Shown here in pieces: positions 7,117 through 15,189 of a DNA stretch of 31,022 nt. Source of the DNA: Gammaproteobacteria bacterium (GTDB lineage Bacteria; Pseudomonadota; Gammaproteobacteria; Xanthomonadales; Xanthomonadaceae); contig JAPLSI010000267.1 of assembly GCA_026398715.1 (NCBI GenBank), forward strand, positions 1 to 31,022, in the 5' to 3' direction. The notes under the pieces were generated by a model, which did not search any database, was not told where the DNA came from, and saw nothing but the letters and a program-made list of their open reading frames with translations. The translations under genes were made by a program, and so were the position numbers. Each line of letters starts with the position of its first letter. The stretch's first letter is position 1.

Positions 7117-8352
7117 ATGAACGTTGCACCCAAGTTGCTCGCTGCCGCCATTCTCGCGGCGCTTTCCAGCCCGGCCTTCGCCGAAATCGAATTCGACGTG
7201 ATCGGCGGCTCGGAAATTTCCTTCGAAGGCCTGGTCCAGGCTGACTTCTACAAGTACAACCGCGATGTCGCGTTCCTCGGTTCGACCGGCGGCACGACTG
7301 CCGGCGACGGCGTCGACACCGACTTCGGCATGCGCCGCGCGGAGCTGATCTTCAAGGGCAAGGGTCCCGGCCAGTGGAACTGGGTGCTGGGCTATGACGC
7401 GCGCGCCGACAAGTTCCTCGACGCCAACATCTCGTACAAGTTCTCCGGATTCACCGTCCTCAAGGTCGGCCAGTACAAGCAGCCGAACAGCCTGGAAGAA
7501 CTGAGCAGCACCAAGAACAACGATTTCATCTCGAAAGCGATGACCACCAACCTTCAGGGCGTGGCCCGTCGCTTTGGCGCCTCGATGACGACCGGCGCTG
7601 ACCAGTGGTCGCTGACCGGCAGCGTGTTCACCCGCGAACTGACCCGTAACCTGGGCCAGGGCAATGGCTACGGCGTCCGCGGCACCTGGGCTCCGATCCT
7701 GGATACCGGCAGCCTGCTGCACCTCGGCGTGTCCCTGGTGGACTACGAGGCCCGTGACGCCGGCAGCGCCGTTGGCGCGACACCCGCCTTCGACGGCGAC
7801 AACCGCGCCCGCTTCCGCGTGCGTCCGGATGCCGACCTGACCGGCACGCGCCTGGTCGATTCGGGCCAGTTCACCGATGCCGACCGCATCCGCACCCTCG
7901 GCCTGGAAGGCGCGTGGGTCCACGGCCCGGTCAAGGTCCAGGCCGAAATGATGAAGACCGACGTGGGCCGCACGGCGCACCAGGACTACAGCTTCGACAG
8001 CTTCTATGTGTCCGGCTTGTGGAACCTGACTGGCGAAACCTGGGGCTACAAGGACGCGGTGATCACCACCGGCCTGCCCAATGAGCCGGCCAGCGGCATG
8101 TGGCAGCTCGGCGTGCGTTACGACAAGGTCGACCTGAACGACGGCACCTTCACTGCCCCGTCCACCGTCACCGGCGTGCTTGGCGGCAAGGAATCGAACT
8201 GGACCGTGGGCGTCAACTGGTACTGGCGTTCGAACTTCAAGGTTGCCCTGAACTACGTGAAGGTCAGCAGCGAACGCTACAACTCGTCCAGCAAGCTGTT
8301 CGTCGAAGACAACCCCAGCATCATCGAAGTCCGTACCCAGCTGTACTGGTAA
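7117..8352 (+). CDS. Phosphate-selective porin, OprO/OprP family
   Basis: A 411-residue outer-membrane porin. It has a signal peptide (MNVAPKLLAAAILAALSSPAFA) and a beta-rich body with the N-terminal pattern EISFEGLVQADFYKYN and RRAELIFKGKGPGQWNWVLGYD, typical of the Porin_O_P family. It ends in an aromatic beta-strand (VRTQLYW), the usual barrel-assembly signal. Family members form trimeric channels favouring phosphate or polyphosphate. Its position directly before pstS supports that role: it would bring phosphate into the periplasm for the Pst transporter. ATG 7117 follows an AGGGG stretch at 7106-7110. A perfect hairpin follows the stop, so pstS is probably expressed partly from its own promoter. 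Anion preference is inferred from context. Confidence 0.85.
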   Translation: MNVAPKLLAAAILAALSSPAFAEIEFDVIGGSEISFEGLVQADFYKYNRDVAFLGSTGGTTAGDGVDTDFGMRRAELIFKGKGPGQWNWVLGYDARADKFLDANISYKFSGFTVLKVGQYKQPNSLEELSSTKNNDFISKAMTTNLQGVARRFGASMTTGADQWSLTGSVFTRELTRNLGQGNGYGVRGTWAPILDTGSLLHLGVSLVDYEARDAGSAVGATPAFDGDNRARFRVRPDADLTGTRLVDSGQFTDADRIRTLGLEGAWVHGPVKVQAEMMKTDVGRTAHQDYSFDSFYVSGLWNLTGETWGYKDAVITTGLPNEPASGMWQLGVRYDKVDLNDGTFTAPSTVTGVLGGKESNWTVGVNWYWRSNFKVALNYVKVSSERYNSSSKLFVEDNPSIIEVRTQLYW

Positions 8353-8358
8353 GCGGTC

Positions 8359-8388
8359 CGACAACCCCGGCTGAAGCCGGGGTTGTCG
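8359..8388 (+). terminator. Hairpin terminator after the porin gene
   Basis: A perfect 13-bp stem (8359-8371 with 8376-8388) and a TGAA loop just after the porin stop. No U-tract follows, so it may act as a Rho-assisted terminator, an attenuator or an mRNA 3' stabiliser. Confidence 0.6.
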
Positions 8389-8398
8389 TGTCACCGGA

Positions 8399-8416
8399 TT
8401 GTCATCTTTGTGACAA
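8399..8416 (+). promoter_or_regulatory. Candidate Pho box upstream of pstS
   Basis: TTGTCAT-CTTT-GTGACAA has the 7-4-7 layout of a Pho box; the first half matches CTGTCAT at 6 of 7 positions, the second at 4 of 7. It is also an inverted repeat (TTGTCA, 6-nt spacer, TGACAA), so another dimeric regulator could bind here. It lies 56 bp before the pstS start. Confidence 0.45.
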
Positions 8417-8471
8417 ATCATAGCGAGGTCGGGACTTGGTCCCGCCCTGAACCCCTCCAAGGAGTTTGAAA

Positions 8472-9491
8472 GTGCTCAGTTCGATCAAGTCCCGAATCGC
8501 CCTGCTCGGCCTCGCCGCTGCGATGGCCTTCAACGTCCAGGCGCAGAACGTTACCGGCGCTGGCGCTTCCTTCGTCTACCCGGTGATGTCCAAGTGGACC
8601 GCCGACTACCGCAAGGCCACCAAGGTCCAGGTCAACTACCAGTCCATCGGCTCGGGCGGCGGCATCGCCCAGATCAAGGCTGGCACCGTGGACTTCGGTT
8701 CGTCCGATGCGCCGCTTAAACCTGAGGACCTCGACAAGTTCGGCCTCGGCCAGTTTCCGTCGGTCATCGGCGGCGTGGTGCCGGTGGTGAACATTCCCGG
8801 CCTGACCCCGGGCAAGATCCGGTTCACCGGCCCGGTGCTGGCGGACCTGTTCCTGGGCAAGATCAAGATGTGGAACGATCCGGCGATCGCCGCGATCAAT
8901 CCGGGCCTGACCCTGCCGGCTACCAAAGTCACCATCGTGCATCGCTCGGATGGTTCGGGCACCACCTTCAACTTCGTCAACTACCTGTCCAAGGTAAGCC
9001 CGGCGTGGAAGGCCGGTCCCGGTGAAGGCACGGCCGTGAAGTGGCCGGGCGGCATCGGCGGCAAGGGCAACGAAGGCGTGGCCGCGTTCGTGAAGCAGAT
9101 CAAGGGCGGCCTGGGCTACGTCGAGCTCTCCTACGCGCTGCAGAACAAGATGTCCTACGCCACGATGCAGAACGCCGCCGGCAAGTGGGTGATGCCGAGT
9201 GACGAAAGCTTCGCCGCCGCCGCAGCCAGCGCCGATTGGGCATCGTCCAAGGACTTCTACCTGGTCATCACCAATGCCCCGGGTGAGGCGTCCTGGCCGA
9301 TCACCGCCACCAACTTCATCATCATGTACAAGAAGCCGAAGAACGTCGCCAACGCGAAGGCCGCCAAGGACTTCTTCAAGTGGGTGTACGTCAACGGCGA
9401 CGCCCAGGCCAAGAAGCTCGACTACGTGCCGCTGCCGGCGGCCCTGGTCAAGCAGATCGAAGCCTACTGGGCGGTCGAATTCAAGTACTGA
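8472..9491 (+). CDS. pstS: Phosphate ABC transporter, periplasmic phosphate-binding protein
   Basis: A 339-residue precursor whose mature form binds inorganic phosphate and delivers it to PstCA. The signal peptide ends VQA-Q near residue 24. Ligand-contact segments typical of PstS are visible: GAGASFVYPVMSKW, QSIGSGGGIAQI, DFGSSDAPL, and HRSDGSGTTFNFVNYLSK. I chose GTG 8472 because AAGGAG (8459-8464) lies 7 nt before it; the TTG at 8466 would be only 1 nt from that ribosome site. It is the first gene of the pst operon, preceded by a candidate Pho box and followed by a strong hairpin. That arrangement commonly lets the binding protein be made in excess over the membrane subunits. Confidence 0.96.
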   Translation: MLSSIKSRIALLGLAAAMAFNVQAQNVTGAGASFVYPVMSKWTADYRKATKVQVNYQSIGSGGGIAQIKAGTVDFGSSDAPLKPEDLDKFGLGQFPSVIGGVVPVVNIPGLTPGKIRFTGPVLADLFLGKIKMWNDPAIAAINPGLTLPATKVTIVHRSDGSGTTFNFVNYLSKVSPAWKAGPGEGTAVKWPGGIGGKGNEGVAAFVKQIKGGLGYVELSYALQNKMSYATMQNAAGKWVMPSDESFAAAAASADWASSKDFYLVITNAPGEASWPITATNFIIMYKKPKNVANAKAAKDFFKWVYVNGDAQAKKLDYVPLPAALVKQIEAYWAVEFKY

Positions 9492-9507
9492 TCGAAAAGT
9501 GACGCGG

Positions 9508-9542
9508 ATGCGCGCGCCCTTGCAGGCGCGCGCATTTGTTTG
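9508..9542 (+). terminator. pstS-pstC intergenic hairpin (partial terminator)
   Basis: An 11-bp perfect GC-rich stem (9508-9518 with 9525-9535), a 6-nt loop, then TTGTTTG. It resembles an intrinsic terminator with a broken U-tract. In an operon with continuing pst genes it would reduce read-through or protect the pstS message, giving more PstS than PstC, PstA and PstB. Confidence 0.65.
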
Positions 9543-9587
9543 TAAAAGAGCTTCAATCGCCCTGCTTTCATCCACTCAAGAGTCCCA

Positions 9588-10556
9588 ATGAACGCCACCG
9601 CGATCCCAGCCACTGCCGGCAACGAAAGCAAGCGCGACCAGCGCGTCGACCGCGCGTTTCGCTACCTGGTCCTGGGCGCGGCGCTGTTCGTGCTGCTGTC
9701 GCTGGTGGGCGCTGCGGTATCGATGTTGTGGGGTGGCAGGCTGGCGTTCGAAACATTCGGCCTGGCCTTCCTGACCACGGAAGAATGGGACGTAGGCGGG
9801 AGCAACTTTGGCGCACTGGTGCCGATCTACGGAACACTGGTAACTGCGGCCATCGCGATGATCATCGCCGTGCCGGTAAGCTTCGGCGTCGCCATATTCC
9901 TCACCGAGGTCGCGCCTACCTGGATGCGTGGCCCGGTATCGGCAGCCATCGAACTGCTGGCCGGCATTCCCTCGATCATCTACGGCATGTGGGGTTTGTT
10001 CGTGCTCGCGCCCTACCTGAGCGAATACGCCTACCCATGGATCGACGAACACATGGGCCCCTGGCCGGTGCTGGGGCCGCTGTTCGCCGGGCCGCCGCTG
10101 GGCATCGGCATGCTGACCGCGGGCCTGGTGCTGGCCATCATGGTCATACCCTTCATCAGTTCGGTGATGCGCGAAGTGTTCCTGACCGTGCCCAACCGCC
10201 TCAAGGAATCGGCCTACGCCCTCGGATCGACCACCTGGGAAGTAGTCTGGGACGTGGTGCTGCCCTATACGCGCTCGGCCGTGATCGGTGGCATCTTCCT
10301 CGGCCTGGGTCGCGCGTTGGGCGAGACCATGGCGGTTACCTTCGTCATCGGCAATGCCTACAACATTTCCGCCTCGCTGCTCGAGCCGGGCACCTCCATC
10401 GCGTCCACCATCGCCAATGAATTCGGCGAAGCCGTGGACCCCTTGCACAAGTCCACGCTGCTGGCGCTGGGCTTCCTGCTGTTCGTGCTGACCTTCATCG
10501 TGCTGGCCGCGGCGCGGCTCATGCTTGCGCGCCTGCAACGCCGGGAGGGTCGCTGA
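9588..10556 (+). CDS. pstC: Phosphate ABC transporter permease PstC
   Basis: A 322-residue inner-membrane permease that forms the phosphate channel with PstA. The first span is near residues 28-50 ([22 protein letters not shown]). The periplasmic segment [26 protein letters not shown] is typical of PstC, as are [19 protein letters not shown] and the cytoplasmic EAA loop around [27 protein letters not shown], which docks onto PstB. The sequence is complete with six predicted spans. ATG 9588 is preceded by AAGAG. The stop overlaps the original pstA start (TGATG, 10554-10558). PstC looks intact, although its partner PstA is not. Confidence 0.95.
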   Translation: MNATAIPATAGNESKRDQRVDRAFRYLVLGAALFVLLSLVGAAVSMLWGGRLAFETFGLAFLTTEEWDVGGSNFGALVPIYGTLVTAAIAMIIAVPVSFGVAIFLTEVAPTWMRGPVSAAIELLAGIPSIIYGMWGLFVLAPYLSEYAYPWIDEHMGPWPVLGPLFAGPPLGIGMLTAGLVLAIMVIPFISSVMREVFLTVPNRLKESAYALGSTTWEVVWDVVLPYTRSAVIGGIFLGLGRALGETMAVTFVIGNAYNISASLLEPGTSIASTIANEFGEAVDPLHKSTLLALGFLLFVLTFIVLAAARLMLARLQRREGR

Positions 10557-11220
10557 TGGCCTTCGTCAAGGACTACGCCGCGCCGTGATCAGCGCACTGG
10601 CGATCGCCATCGGCACGCCGCTGGGCGTGGCGGCCGGCACTTTCCTCGCCGAATACGGCAATCACACGCGGCTTGGCGCCACCATCCGCTTCGTCAACGA
10701 CATCCTGCTGTCGGCGCCGTCGATCGTGCTGGGTCTTTTCATCTACGCGCTGGTGGTGGTGCAGGTCGGGCATTTCTCGGCGTTCGCCGGCGCCATCGCG
10801 CTGGCGTTCATCGCACTGCCGGTGATCGTGCGAACCACCGACGAAATGTTGCGCCTGGTGCCGAGCGCGATGCGCGAGGCCGCGCTGTCGCTGGGCGTGC
10901 CGCAATGGAAGGTCACGGTGCAGATCCTGTATCGCTCCGCCCTGCCCGGCATCGTCACCGGCGTTCTGCTGGCCCTGGCCCGCATCACCGGCGAAACGGC
11001 GCCCCTGTTGTTCACCGCCTACAGCAACCAGTTCTGGAGCACCGACCTGACAGCGCCAATGGCCAACGTGCCGATGGTCATCTTCCAGTTTGCGATGAGC
11101 CCCTACGAAAGCTGGAACTCGCTGGCCTGGGCCGGCGCCTTCGTAATGACGATGTTCGTACTCATGCTCGGCATCGCCGCCCGGGCCATCCTGCTGCGGA
11201 ACAAGGCACAACATGACTAG
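10556..11220 (+). pseudogene. pstA: pstA, N-terminal region lost and frameshifted
   Basis: The C-terminal two thirds of the PstA permease are clear and uninterrupted from 10585 to 11220: [40 protein letters not shown], the EAA loop [24 protein letters not shown], and [22 protein letters not shown]. The normal start is still visible at 10556, overlapping the pstC stop, but it encodes only [10 protein letters not shown] before TGA at 10586. Compared with E. coli PstA (about 296 residues) roughly 80-95 N-terminal residues are missing, including the first membrane span and the large periplasmic loop, and the frame differs across the junction. The lesion looks like a deletion of a length not divisible by three near 10580-10590. 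A GTG at 10585 overlaps the short frame's stop as GTGA and could restart translation, giving a 211-residue shortened protein. It is either a real lesion or an assembly collapse. Confidence 0.8.
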
Positions 11221-12034
11221 CAACCGATTCTCGACCCTGTCCCCCGTGGCCCTGGCGCCCCAGTCCGCGACCCGCGCGTCCACGCCCAAGCTCAGCGCCC
11301 GCGGCGTCAATTTCTTCTATGGCGGCGAACAGGCATTGCGCAACGTCGACCTGGACGTGCCCGAGAACAAGGTCACCGCGCTGATCGGACCTTCCGGTTG
11401 CGGAAAGTCGACGCTTCTGCGCGTGTTCAACCGGATCTATTCGCTGTATCCCGGGCAGGAAGCCCGCGGCGAGGTTCGCCTTGACGGCGAGAACATCCTC
11501 GACCCGAAGTACTCCTTGAATCGCCTTCGCAGCAAGGTCGGCATGGTCTTCCAGAAGCCGGTTCCGTTTCCCATGTCCATCTACGACAACGTGGCTTATG
11601 GCATCCGGCACCACGAATCGCTGTCTCGCGCCGCGATGGACGAACGGGTCGAAATCGCCTTGCGCCAGGCCGCGCTGTGGGACGAGGTGAAGGACAAGCT
11701 CAAGAACAACGGCCTGGGCCTGTCCGGCGGCCAGCAGCAGCGCCTGTGCATCGCGCGCGCCGTCGCCCTGCGTCCCGAGGTATTGTTGTTCGACGAGCCG
11801 ACCTCGGCGCTCGATCCGATCGCCACGGGCAAGATCGAGCAGTTGTTCGCCGAGCTCAAGCAGCAGTTCACCATCCTGATCGTCACCCACAACATGCAGC
11901 AGGCGGCGCGTTGTTCGGACTTCACCGCCTTCATGTACCTGGGCGAGCTGGTAGAGCACGGCGTTACCGAAACCATATTCACCAAGCCGGTCAAGCAGCA
12001 GACCGAGGACTACATCACCGGCCGCTTCGGCTGA
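11213..12034 (+). CDS. pstB: Phosphate ABC transporter ATPase PstB
   Basis: A 273-residue ATP-binding subunit that powers PstCA. Walker A is GPSGCGKST (59-67), the Q-loop region is [18 protein letters not shown], the signature is LSGGQQQR, Walker B is [12 protein letters not shown], and the switch histidine is in IVTHNMQQA. The body is close to E. coli PstB, with an N-terminal extension of about 20 low-complexity residues. ATG 11213 overlaps the pstA stop by 8 nt (ATGACTAG), so translation is probably coupled to the pstA message even though pstA is damaged at its 5' end. No defect is visible here. Confidence 0.97.
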   Translation: MTSNRFSTLSPVALAPQSATRASTPKLSARGVNFFYGGEQALRNVDLDVPENKVTALIGPSGCGKSTLLRVFNRIYSLYPGQEARGEVRLDGENILDPKYSLNRLRSKVGMVFQKPVPFPMSIYDNVAYGIRHHESLSRAAMDERVEIALRQAALWDEVKDKLKNNGLGLSGGQQQRLCIARAVALRPEVLLFDEPTSALDPIATGKIEQLFAELKQQFTILIVTHNMQQAARCSDFTAFMYLGELVEHGVTETIFTKPVKQQTEDYITGRFG

Positions 12035-12044
12035 GGGACAGACC

Positions 12045-12743
12045 ATGGCACCGACCCACGAACACATCGTCAAGAGCTTCGACTCCGAACTCGAGCGCCT
12101 GTATGGCGAAATCACCCGCATGGGCGAAATCGCCACGGCGCAACTGGATGCGGCCATCGACGTGATGATCCGTCGCGACACCAAGGCCGCCGAGCGCGTG
12201 GTCGCCAACGACGAAGCCATCGATTCGCTCGAGCGCGAAGTCAGCCAGGACGTGCTGCGGCTGTTGGCCCTGCGCCAGCCCATGGCGCGCGACCTGCGCG
12301 AGGTCTACAGCGCGCTGCGGATTTCCTCCGACATCGAACGGATCGGCGACTACGCCACCAACATTGCCAAGCGGTCGATGGTGTTGAACCAGAGCTCGCC
12401 CGTGGCTGCCGTGCACGGGCTGCCGGCCCTGGCCAAGACCGCCAACGCCCTGGTTCGCGACGCCCTGACTGCATTCCGCAACCGCGACGACGCGCTGGCG
12501 CTGGAAGTTCGCGACCGCGATGCCGAACTGGACTTGCAGTACACCAGCTTGTTCCGCGAACTGCTCACCTACATGATGGAAGACCCGCGCAACATCACGT
12601 CCTGCGCGCACCTGTTGTTCATGGCCAAGAACATCGAACGCATCGGCGACCACGCCACCAACATCGCGGAGAACACCTGGTTCATCGTGCATGGCGACCA
12701 GCCGCCGGGCGGCCGCGACAAGCGCGACACCACCAGCCAGTAG
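12045..12743 (+). CDS. phoU: Phosphate signalling protein PhoU
   Basis: A 232-residue all-helical cytoplasmic protein with two PhoU repeats. Each repeat carries the metal-binding type motif: E-R-I-G-D-Y-A-T-N-I-A-K in the first half and the near-identical E-R-I-G-D-H-A-T-N-I-A-E near the C-terminus. PhoU links Pst transport activity to the PhoR/PhoB two-component system, repressing the Pho regulon when phosphate is plentiful. It starts 10 bp after pstB with GAGGGACAG just upstream and is the last gene of the pst operon. No phoB or phoR is seen in this window. The C-terminal tail (QPPGGRDKRDTTSQ) is polar and probably disordered. Confidence 0.96.
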   Translation: MAPTHEHIVKSFDSELERLYGEITRMGEIATAQLDAAIDVMIRRDTKAAERVVANDEAIDSLEREVSQDVLRLLALRQPMARDLREVYSALRISSDIERIGDYATNIAKRSMVLNQSSPVAAVHGLPALAKTANALVRDALTAFRNRDDALALEVRDRDAELDLQYTSLFRELLTYMMEDPRNITSCAHLLFMAKNIERIGDHATNIAENTWFIVHGDQPPGGRDKRDTTSQ

Positions 12744-12750
12744 ACCGTCG

Positions 12751-12756
12751 CATAAT
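12751..12756 (+). promoter_or_regulatory. -10-like hexamer for a leaderless sigma-factor transcript
   Basis: CATAAT lies six nt before the ATG at 12763, with no ribosome site between. A transcript started at the usual distance would begin at or next to the start codon. No -35 element is evident. Confidence 0.4.
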
Positions 12757-12762
12757 GCCGCG

Positions 12763-13278
12763 ATGGATATCTCGGCATGGACTGACGACCTGGTCGCCGC
12801 ACGTGATGGCGACCGCCGCGCGCTTGAACGCGTGTTGCAGCGGTCGCGCCAGGACCTGCGGCGTTACGCCGAGTACCACTGCCCCATCAACGATGTCGAA
12901 GACGCCGTGCAGGAATCCCTGTACACCGTTTCGCGAAAATTGATGGACCTGCGCCAGCTGGAGAGCTTCGCCTCGTGGTTGTTCCGCATCGTTAAACGGG
13001 AATGCAACCGCTACAAGCGGGCAAAGCGCGCGCTCTTGCAGGTGCCGATCACCGAAGACATCGCCGGTCCGGACTACCCCGAGGCCGGGATACTGTCGCG
13101 TGACCTGGCGCAAGCCCTCGGGTCACTGCCCCCGCACTATCGCGAGGTGTTGCTGCTGCGCGACCTGGAGGGCCTGGCCCTGGACGAGATTGCAGGTCGC
13201 CTCGGCCTCAGTATCCAGGCCGCCAAGGGTCGCCTGCATCGCGCCCGCAGCCTGGCCCGCATGCTGCTGATGGCGTAG
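12763..13278 (+). CDS. ECF-like sigma-70 family RNA polymerase sigma factor
   Basis: A 171-residue sigma factor with only regions 2 and 4, as in the extracytoplasmic-function group. Region 2 spans about 25-85 ([20 protein letters not shown] then [19 protein letters not shown], the DNA-melting and -10 reading part). Region 4 spans about 119-168 ([29 protein letters not shown] then [14 protein letters not shown], a helix-turn-helix reading the -35). No anti-sigma factor or membrane regulator lies next to it: phoU is upstream and RNase T downstream. Its signal is therefore unknown. ATG 12763 keeps a normal length and follows a -10-like hexamer without a ribosome site. Earlier in-frame starts would overlap phoU. 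Confidence 0.85.
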   Translation: MDISAWTDDLVAARDGDRRALERVLQRSRQDLRRYAEYHCPINDVEDAVQESLYTVSRKLMDLRQLESFASWLFRIVKRECNRYKRAKRALLQVPITEDIAGPDYPEAGILSRDLAQALGSLPPHYREVLLLRDLEGLALDEIAGRLGLSIQAAKGRLHRARSLARMLLMA

Positions 13279-13309
13279 GCCTTGCACGGGCCGTCGCCGG
13301 GCAAGCTGG

Positions 13310-13315
13310 TATCCT
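13310..13315 (+). promoter_or_regulatory. -10-like hexamer for a leaderless rnt transcript
   Basis: TATCCT lies seven nt before ATG 13323 and no Shine-Dalgarno sequence is present between them. Transcription would start at the initiation codon. A TTGCAC at 13282-13287 is too distant (22 nt) to be a good -35. Confidence 0.4.
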
Positions 13316-13322
13316 TGATCGG

Positions 13323-13946
13323 ATGAATGACACTGCACCCAAGACGCGCATGGCGGAGCGCTTCCGCGGCTTCCTGCCCGTGGTGGTGGATGTGGAGACC
13401 GGCGGATTCGATTGCACGCGGCACGCCCTGCTCGAGATTGCCGCCGTGCCGATCATCTTCGACGACAACGGCCGATTCGCGCCCGGCGAAACCGTCAGCA
13501 CCCACGTGGACCCGTACGAGGGATCCATCCTCGACCCCAGGTCCATGGAAGTGACCGGCATCGATGTCAGCCATCCCTTCCGCAACGCCAAGCCCGAACG
13601 CGAGGCGCTCGACATCATTTTTCGGCATGTGCGTATCGCCGCTCGTGATGCCGGTTGCCAGCGCGCGATCCTGGTCGGTCACAACGCAAGCTTCGACCTG
13701 GGCTTCATCAATGCCGCAGTGGCGCGCGTGGCGCATAAACGCAATCCCTTCCATCCTTTCAGCACCTTCGACACGGTGACGCTGGCCGGCCTTGCCTTCG
13801 GACAAACCGTCCTGAGCCGTGCGATGCAGGCCGCCGGGCTGTCCTGGGACGATGGACAGGCGCATTCGGCGGTGTACGATTGCGAACGTACCGCCGAACT
13901 ATTTTGCACAGTGCTCAATCGATGGGAACAACGCCATGATCCATGA
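13323..13946 (+). CDS. rnt: Ribonuclease T
   Basis: A 207-residue DEDDh 3'-5' exoribonuclease that trims the 3' ends of tRNA and other stable RNAs in the cytoplasm. All catalytic residues are in place and even at E. coli positions: D23 and E25 (VVDVETGGF), D125 (HNASFDLGF), H181 and D186 ([16 protein letters not shown]). The strongly conserved block [27 protein letters not shown] distinguishes RNase T from DNA polymerase epsilon-type exonucleases. The 3' end overlaps cysK by 11 nt, so the two are probably cotranscribed. Start ATG 13323 follows a -10-like TATCCT with no ribosome site. Confidence 0.95.
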   Translation: MNDTAPKTRMAERFRGFLPVVVDVETGGFDCTRHALLEIAAVPIIFDDNGRFAPGETVSTHVDPYEGSILDPRSMEVTGIDVSHPFRNAKPEREALDIIFRHVRIAARDAGCQRAILVGHNASFDLGFINAAVARVAHKRNPFHPFSTFDTVTLAGLAFGQTVLSRAMQAAGLSWDDGQAHSAVYDCERTAELFCTVLNRWEQRHDP

Positions 13947-14904
13947 CAGCATCCTCGACACGGTCGGCCGCACGCCGGTCGTCCGCATCAATCGCCTCGC
14001 CCCCGCCGGCGTCACGATGTACGCCAAGCTGGAAGCTTTCAATCCCATGGCCTCGGTGAAGGACAGGCTGGCGCTGGGCATCATCCTCGACGCAGAAGCG
14101 ACCGGCGCGCTGAAGCCCGGCCAGATGGTGGTCGAAGCGACGTCTGGAAATACCGGCGTTGCGCTGGCCATGGTCTGCGCCGTGAAGGGTTATCCCTTCG
14201 TCGCCTTCATGGCTGAGACTTTTTCGATCGAGCGGCGCAAGCTGATGCGCGCGCTCGGCGCGAAAGTCATCCTGACGCCAGCCGCGGAACGGGGCAGCGG
14301 CATGGTGCGTCGCGCGGCCGAATTCGCCGAAAAAAACGGCGCTTTCCTGACCCGCCAATTCGAGAACGAAGCCAACCCCGCCTACCATCGTTCGACCACG
14401 GGCCCGGAAATCCTGCAGGATTTTGCTGGCAAGCGGCTCGACTGGTATGTCACTGGCTACGGAACCGGCGGCACGCTGACCGGCGCAGGCGAAATCCTCA
14501 AGCTGGCGCGGCCGGGCCTGCAGATTGCCGTCACCGAACCCGCCGGCGCGGCGCTGCTGTCAGGTGGCGAATGGAAACCGCACAAGATCCAGGGCTGGAC
14601 GCCGGATTTCGTCGCGCCCATCGTCAACCGCGATATCTACGACCGCATCGTGCCGGTGGATGACGTGTACGCGCGCGACACGGCGCGCGAGCTGGCGACC
14701 AAGGAAGGCATCTTCTGCGGCGTGTCCGGCGGCGGAACGTTTGCGGCGGCGCTGGATGTCGCAAAGACGCTGCCCGAAGGCAGCGTCGTGCTGGCGATGA
14801 TTCCCGACACCGGCGAACGCTACCTCAGCACCTTCCTGTTCGAAGGCATCAACGAGGGTTCGGACGACGAGTGGCTGGCAGAGTACGAGGCGTCGAAAGC
14901 CTGA
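13936..14904 (+). CDS. cysK: Cysteine synthase (O-acetylserine sulfhydrylase)
   Basis: A 322-residue fold-type II PLP enzyme that makes L-cysteine from O-acetylserine and sulfide. The PLP lysine is K42 in MASVKDR; the substrate/PLP loop is TSGNTG (69-74); a glycine-rich phosphate loop is [20 protein letters not shown] near the C-terminus carries the usual PLP-pyridine contact region. I chose ATG 13936 because the recognisable N-terminus [16 protein letters not shown] begins there; upstream in-frame starts lie inside rnt. The CysK versus CysM assignment is by overall resemblance and somewhat uncertain. The stop TGA (14902-14904) abuts the opposite-strand stop of the next gene within a 14-bp palindrome. 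Confidence 0.88.
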   Translation: MIHDSILDTVGRTPVVRINRLAPAGVTMYAKLEAFNPMASVKDRLALGIILDAEATGALKPGQMVVEATSGNTGVALAMVCAVKGYPFVAFMAETFSIERRKLMRALGAKVILTPAAERGSGMVRRAAEFAEKNGAFLTRQFENEANPAYHRSTTGPEILQDFAGKRLDWYVTGYGTGGTLTGAGEILKLARPGLQIAVTEPAGAALLSGGEWKPHKIQGWTPDFVAPIVNRDIYDRIVPVDDVYARDTARELATKEGIFCGVSGGGTFAAALDVAKTLPEGSVVLAMIPDTGERYLSTFLFEGINEGSDDEWLAEYEASKA

Positions 14905-15189
14905 TCAGGCTGTTGGCACGGGCTTGGGCTTGGGTTTGAGCTTGCGCTTCGTCGCCTGCCAGATTCCGTAGACGCTGATCGCGATCCACGAACCTTCAAT
15001 GAACAAAACCGACCAGTTCATCTGGTCGGCGTACACCACCGGCACCAGGATGCCGGCTGCGCCGAACAGGTTGAGCAGGCAGTAGGCGACGCCGGTGCCG
15101 CTCAGGCGTTCGGCCTGCATTGCCAGGTAGGCCAGCAACACCAGTATCACGCCGGCGAAGCCGACGAAGTCGAACCACTTCAAATCCAT
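14905..15189 (-). CDS. Small membrane protein, CBU_0592-like family
   Basis: A 94-residue inner-membrane protein with about three hydrophobic segments: FVGFAGVILVLLAYLAMQ (near 7-24), VAYCLLNLFGAAGILVPVVYA (near 31-51) and VLFIEGSWIAISVYGIW (near 58-74). It ends in a basic Lys-Pro tail (KRKLKPKPKPVPTA). The order G-F-x-G-V..LxAY, LLNxxGAxGIL and the final WxxISxYG matches the CBU_0592-type family as I recall it; no function is known. ATG 15189 shares one base with the rlmB stop (TGATG), so it is coupled as the last gene of the rnr-rlmB operon. Longer in-frame starts lie inside rlmB. Confidence 0.75.
   Translation of the reverse strand: MDLKWFDFVGFAGVILVLLAYLAMQAERLSGTGVAYCLLNLFGAAGILVPVVYADQMNWSVLFIEGSWIAISVYGIWQATKRKLKPKPKPVPTA

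Noticed and set aside
10525..10584. A pstA start at ATG 10525 inside pstC
   Set aside because: The extra residues ([12 protein letters not shown]...) are frameshifted pstC sequence, not a PstA N-terminus; GTG 10585 or a truncated gene is more sensible.
14912..14950. Short direct repeats (GGGCTTG units) near the end of the small membrane protein gene
   Set aside because: They simply encode the Lys-Pro-Lys-Pro tail; no tandem array or mobile element is indicated.
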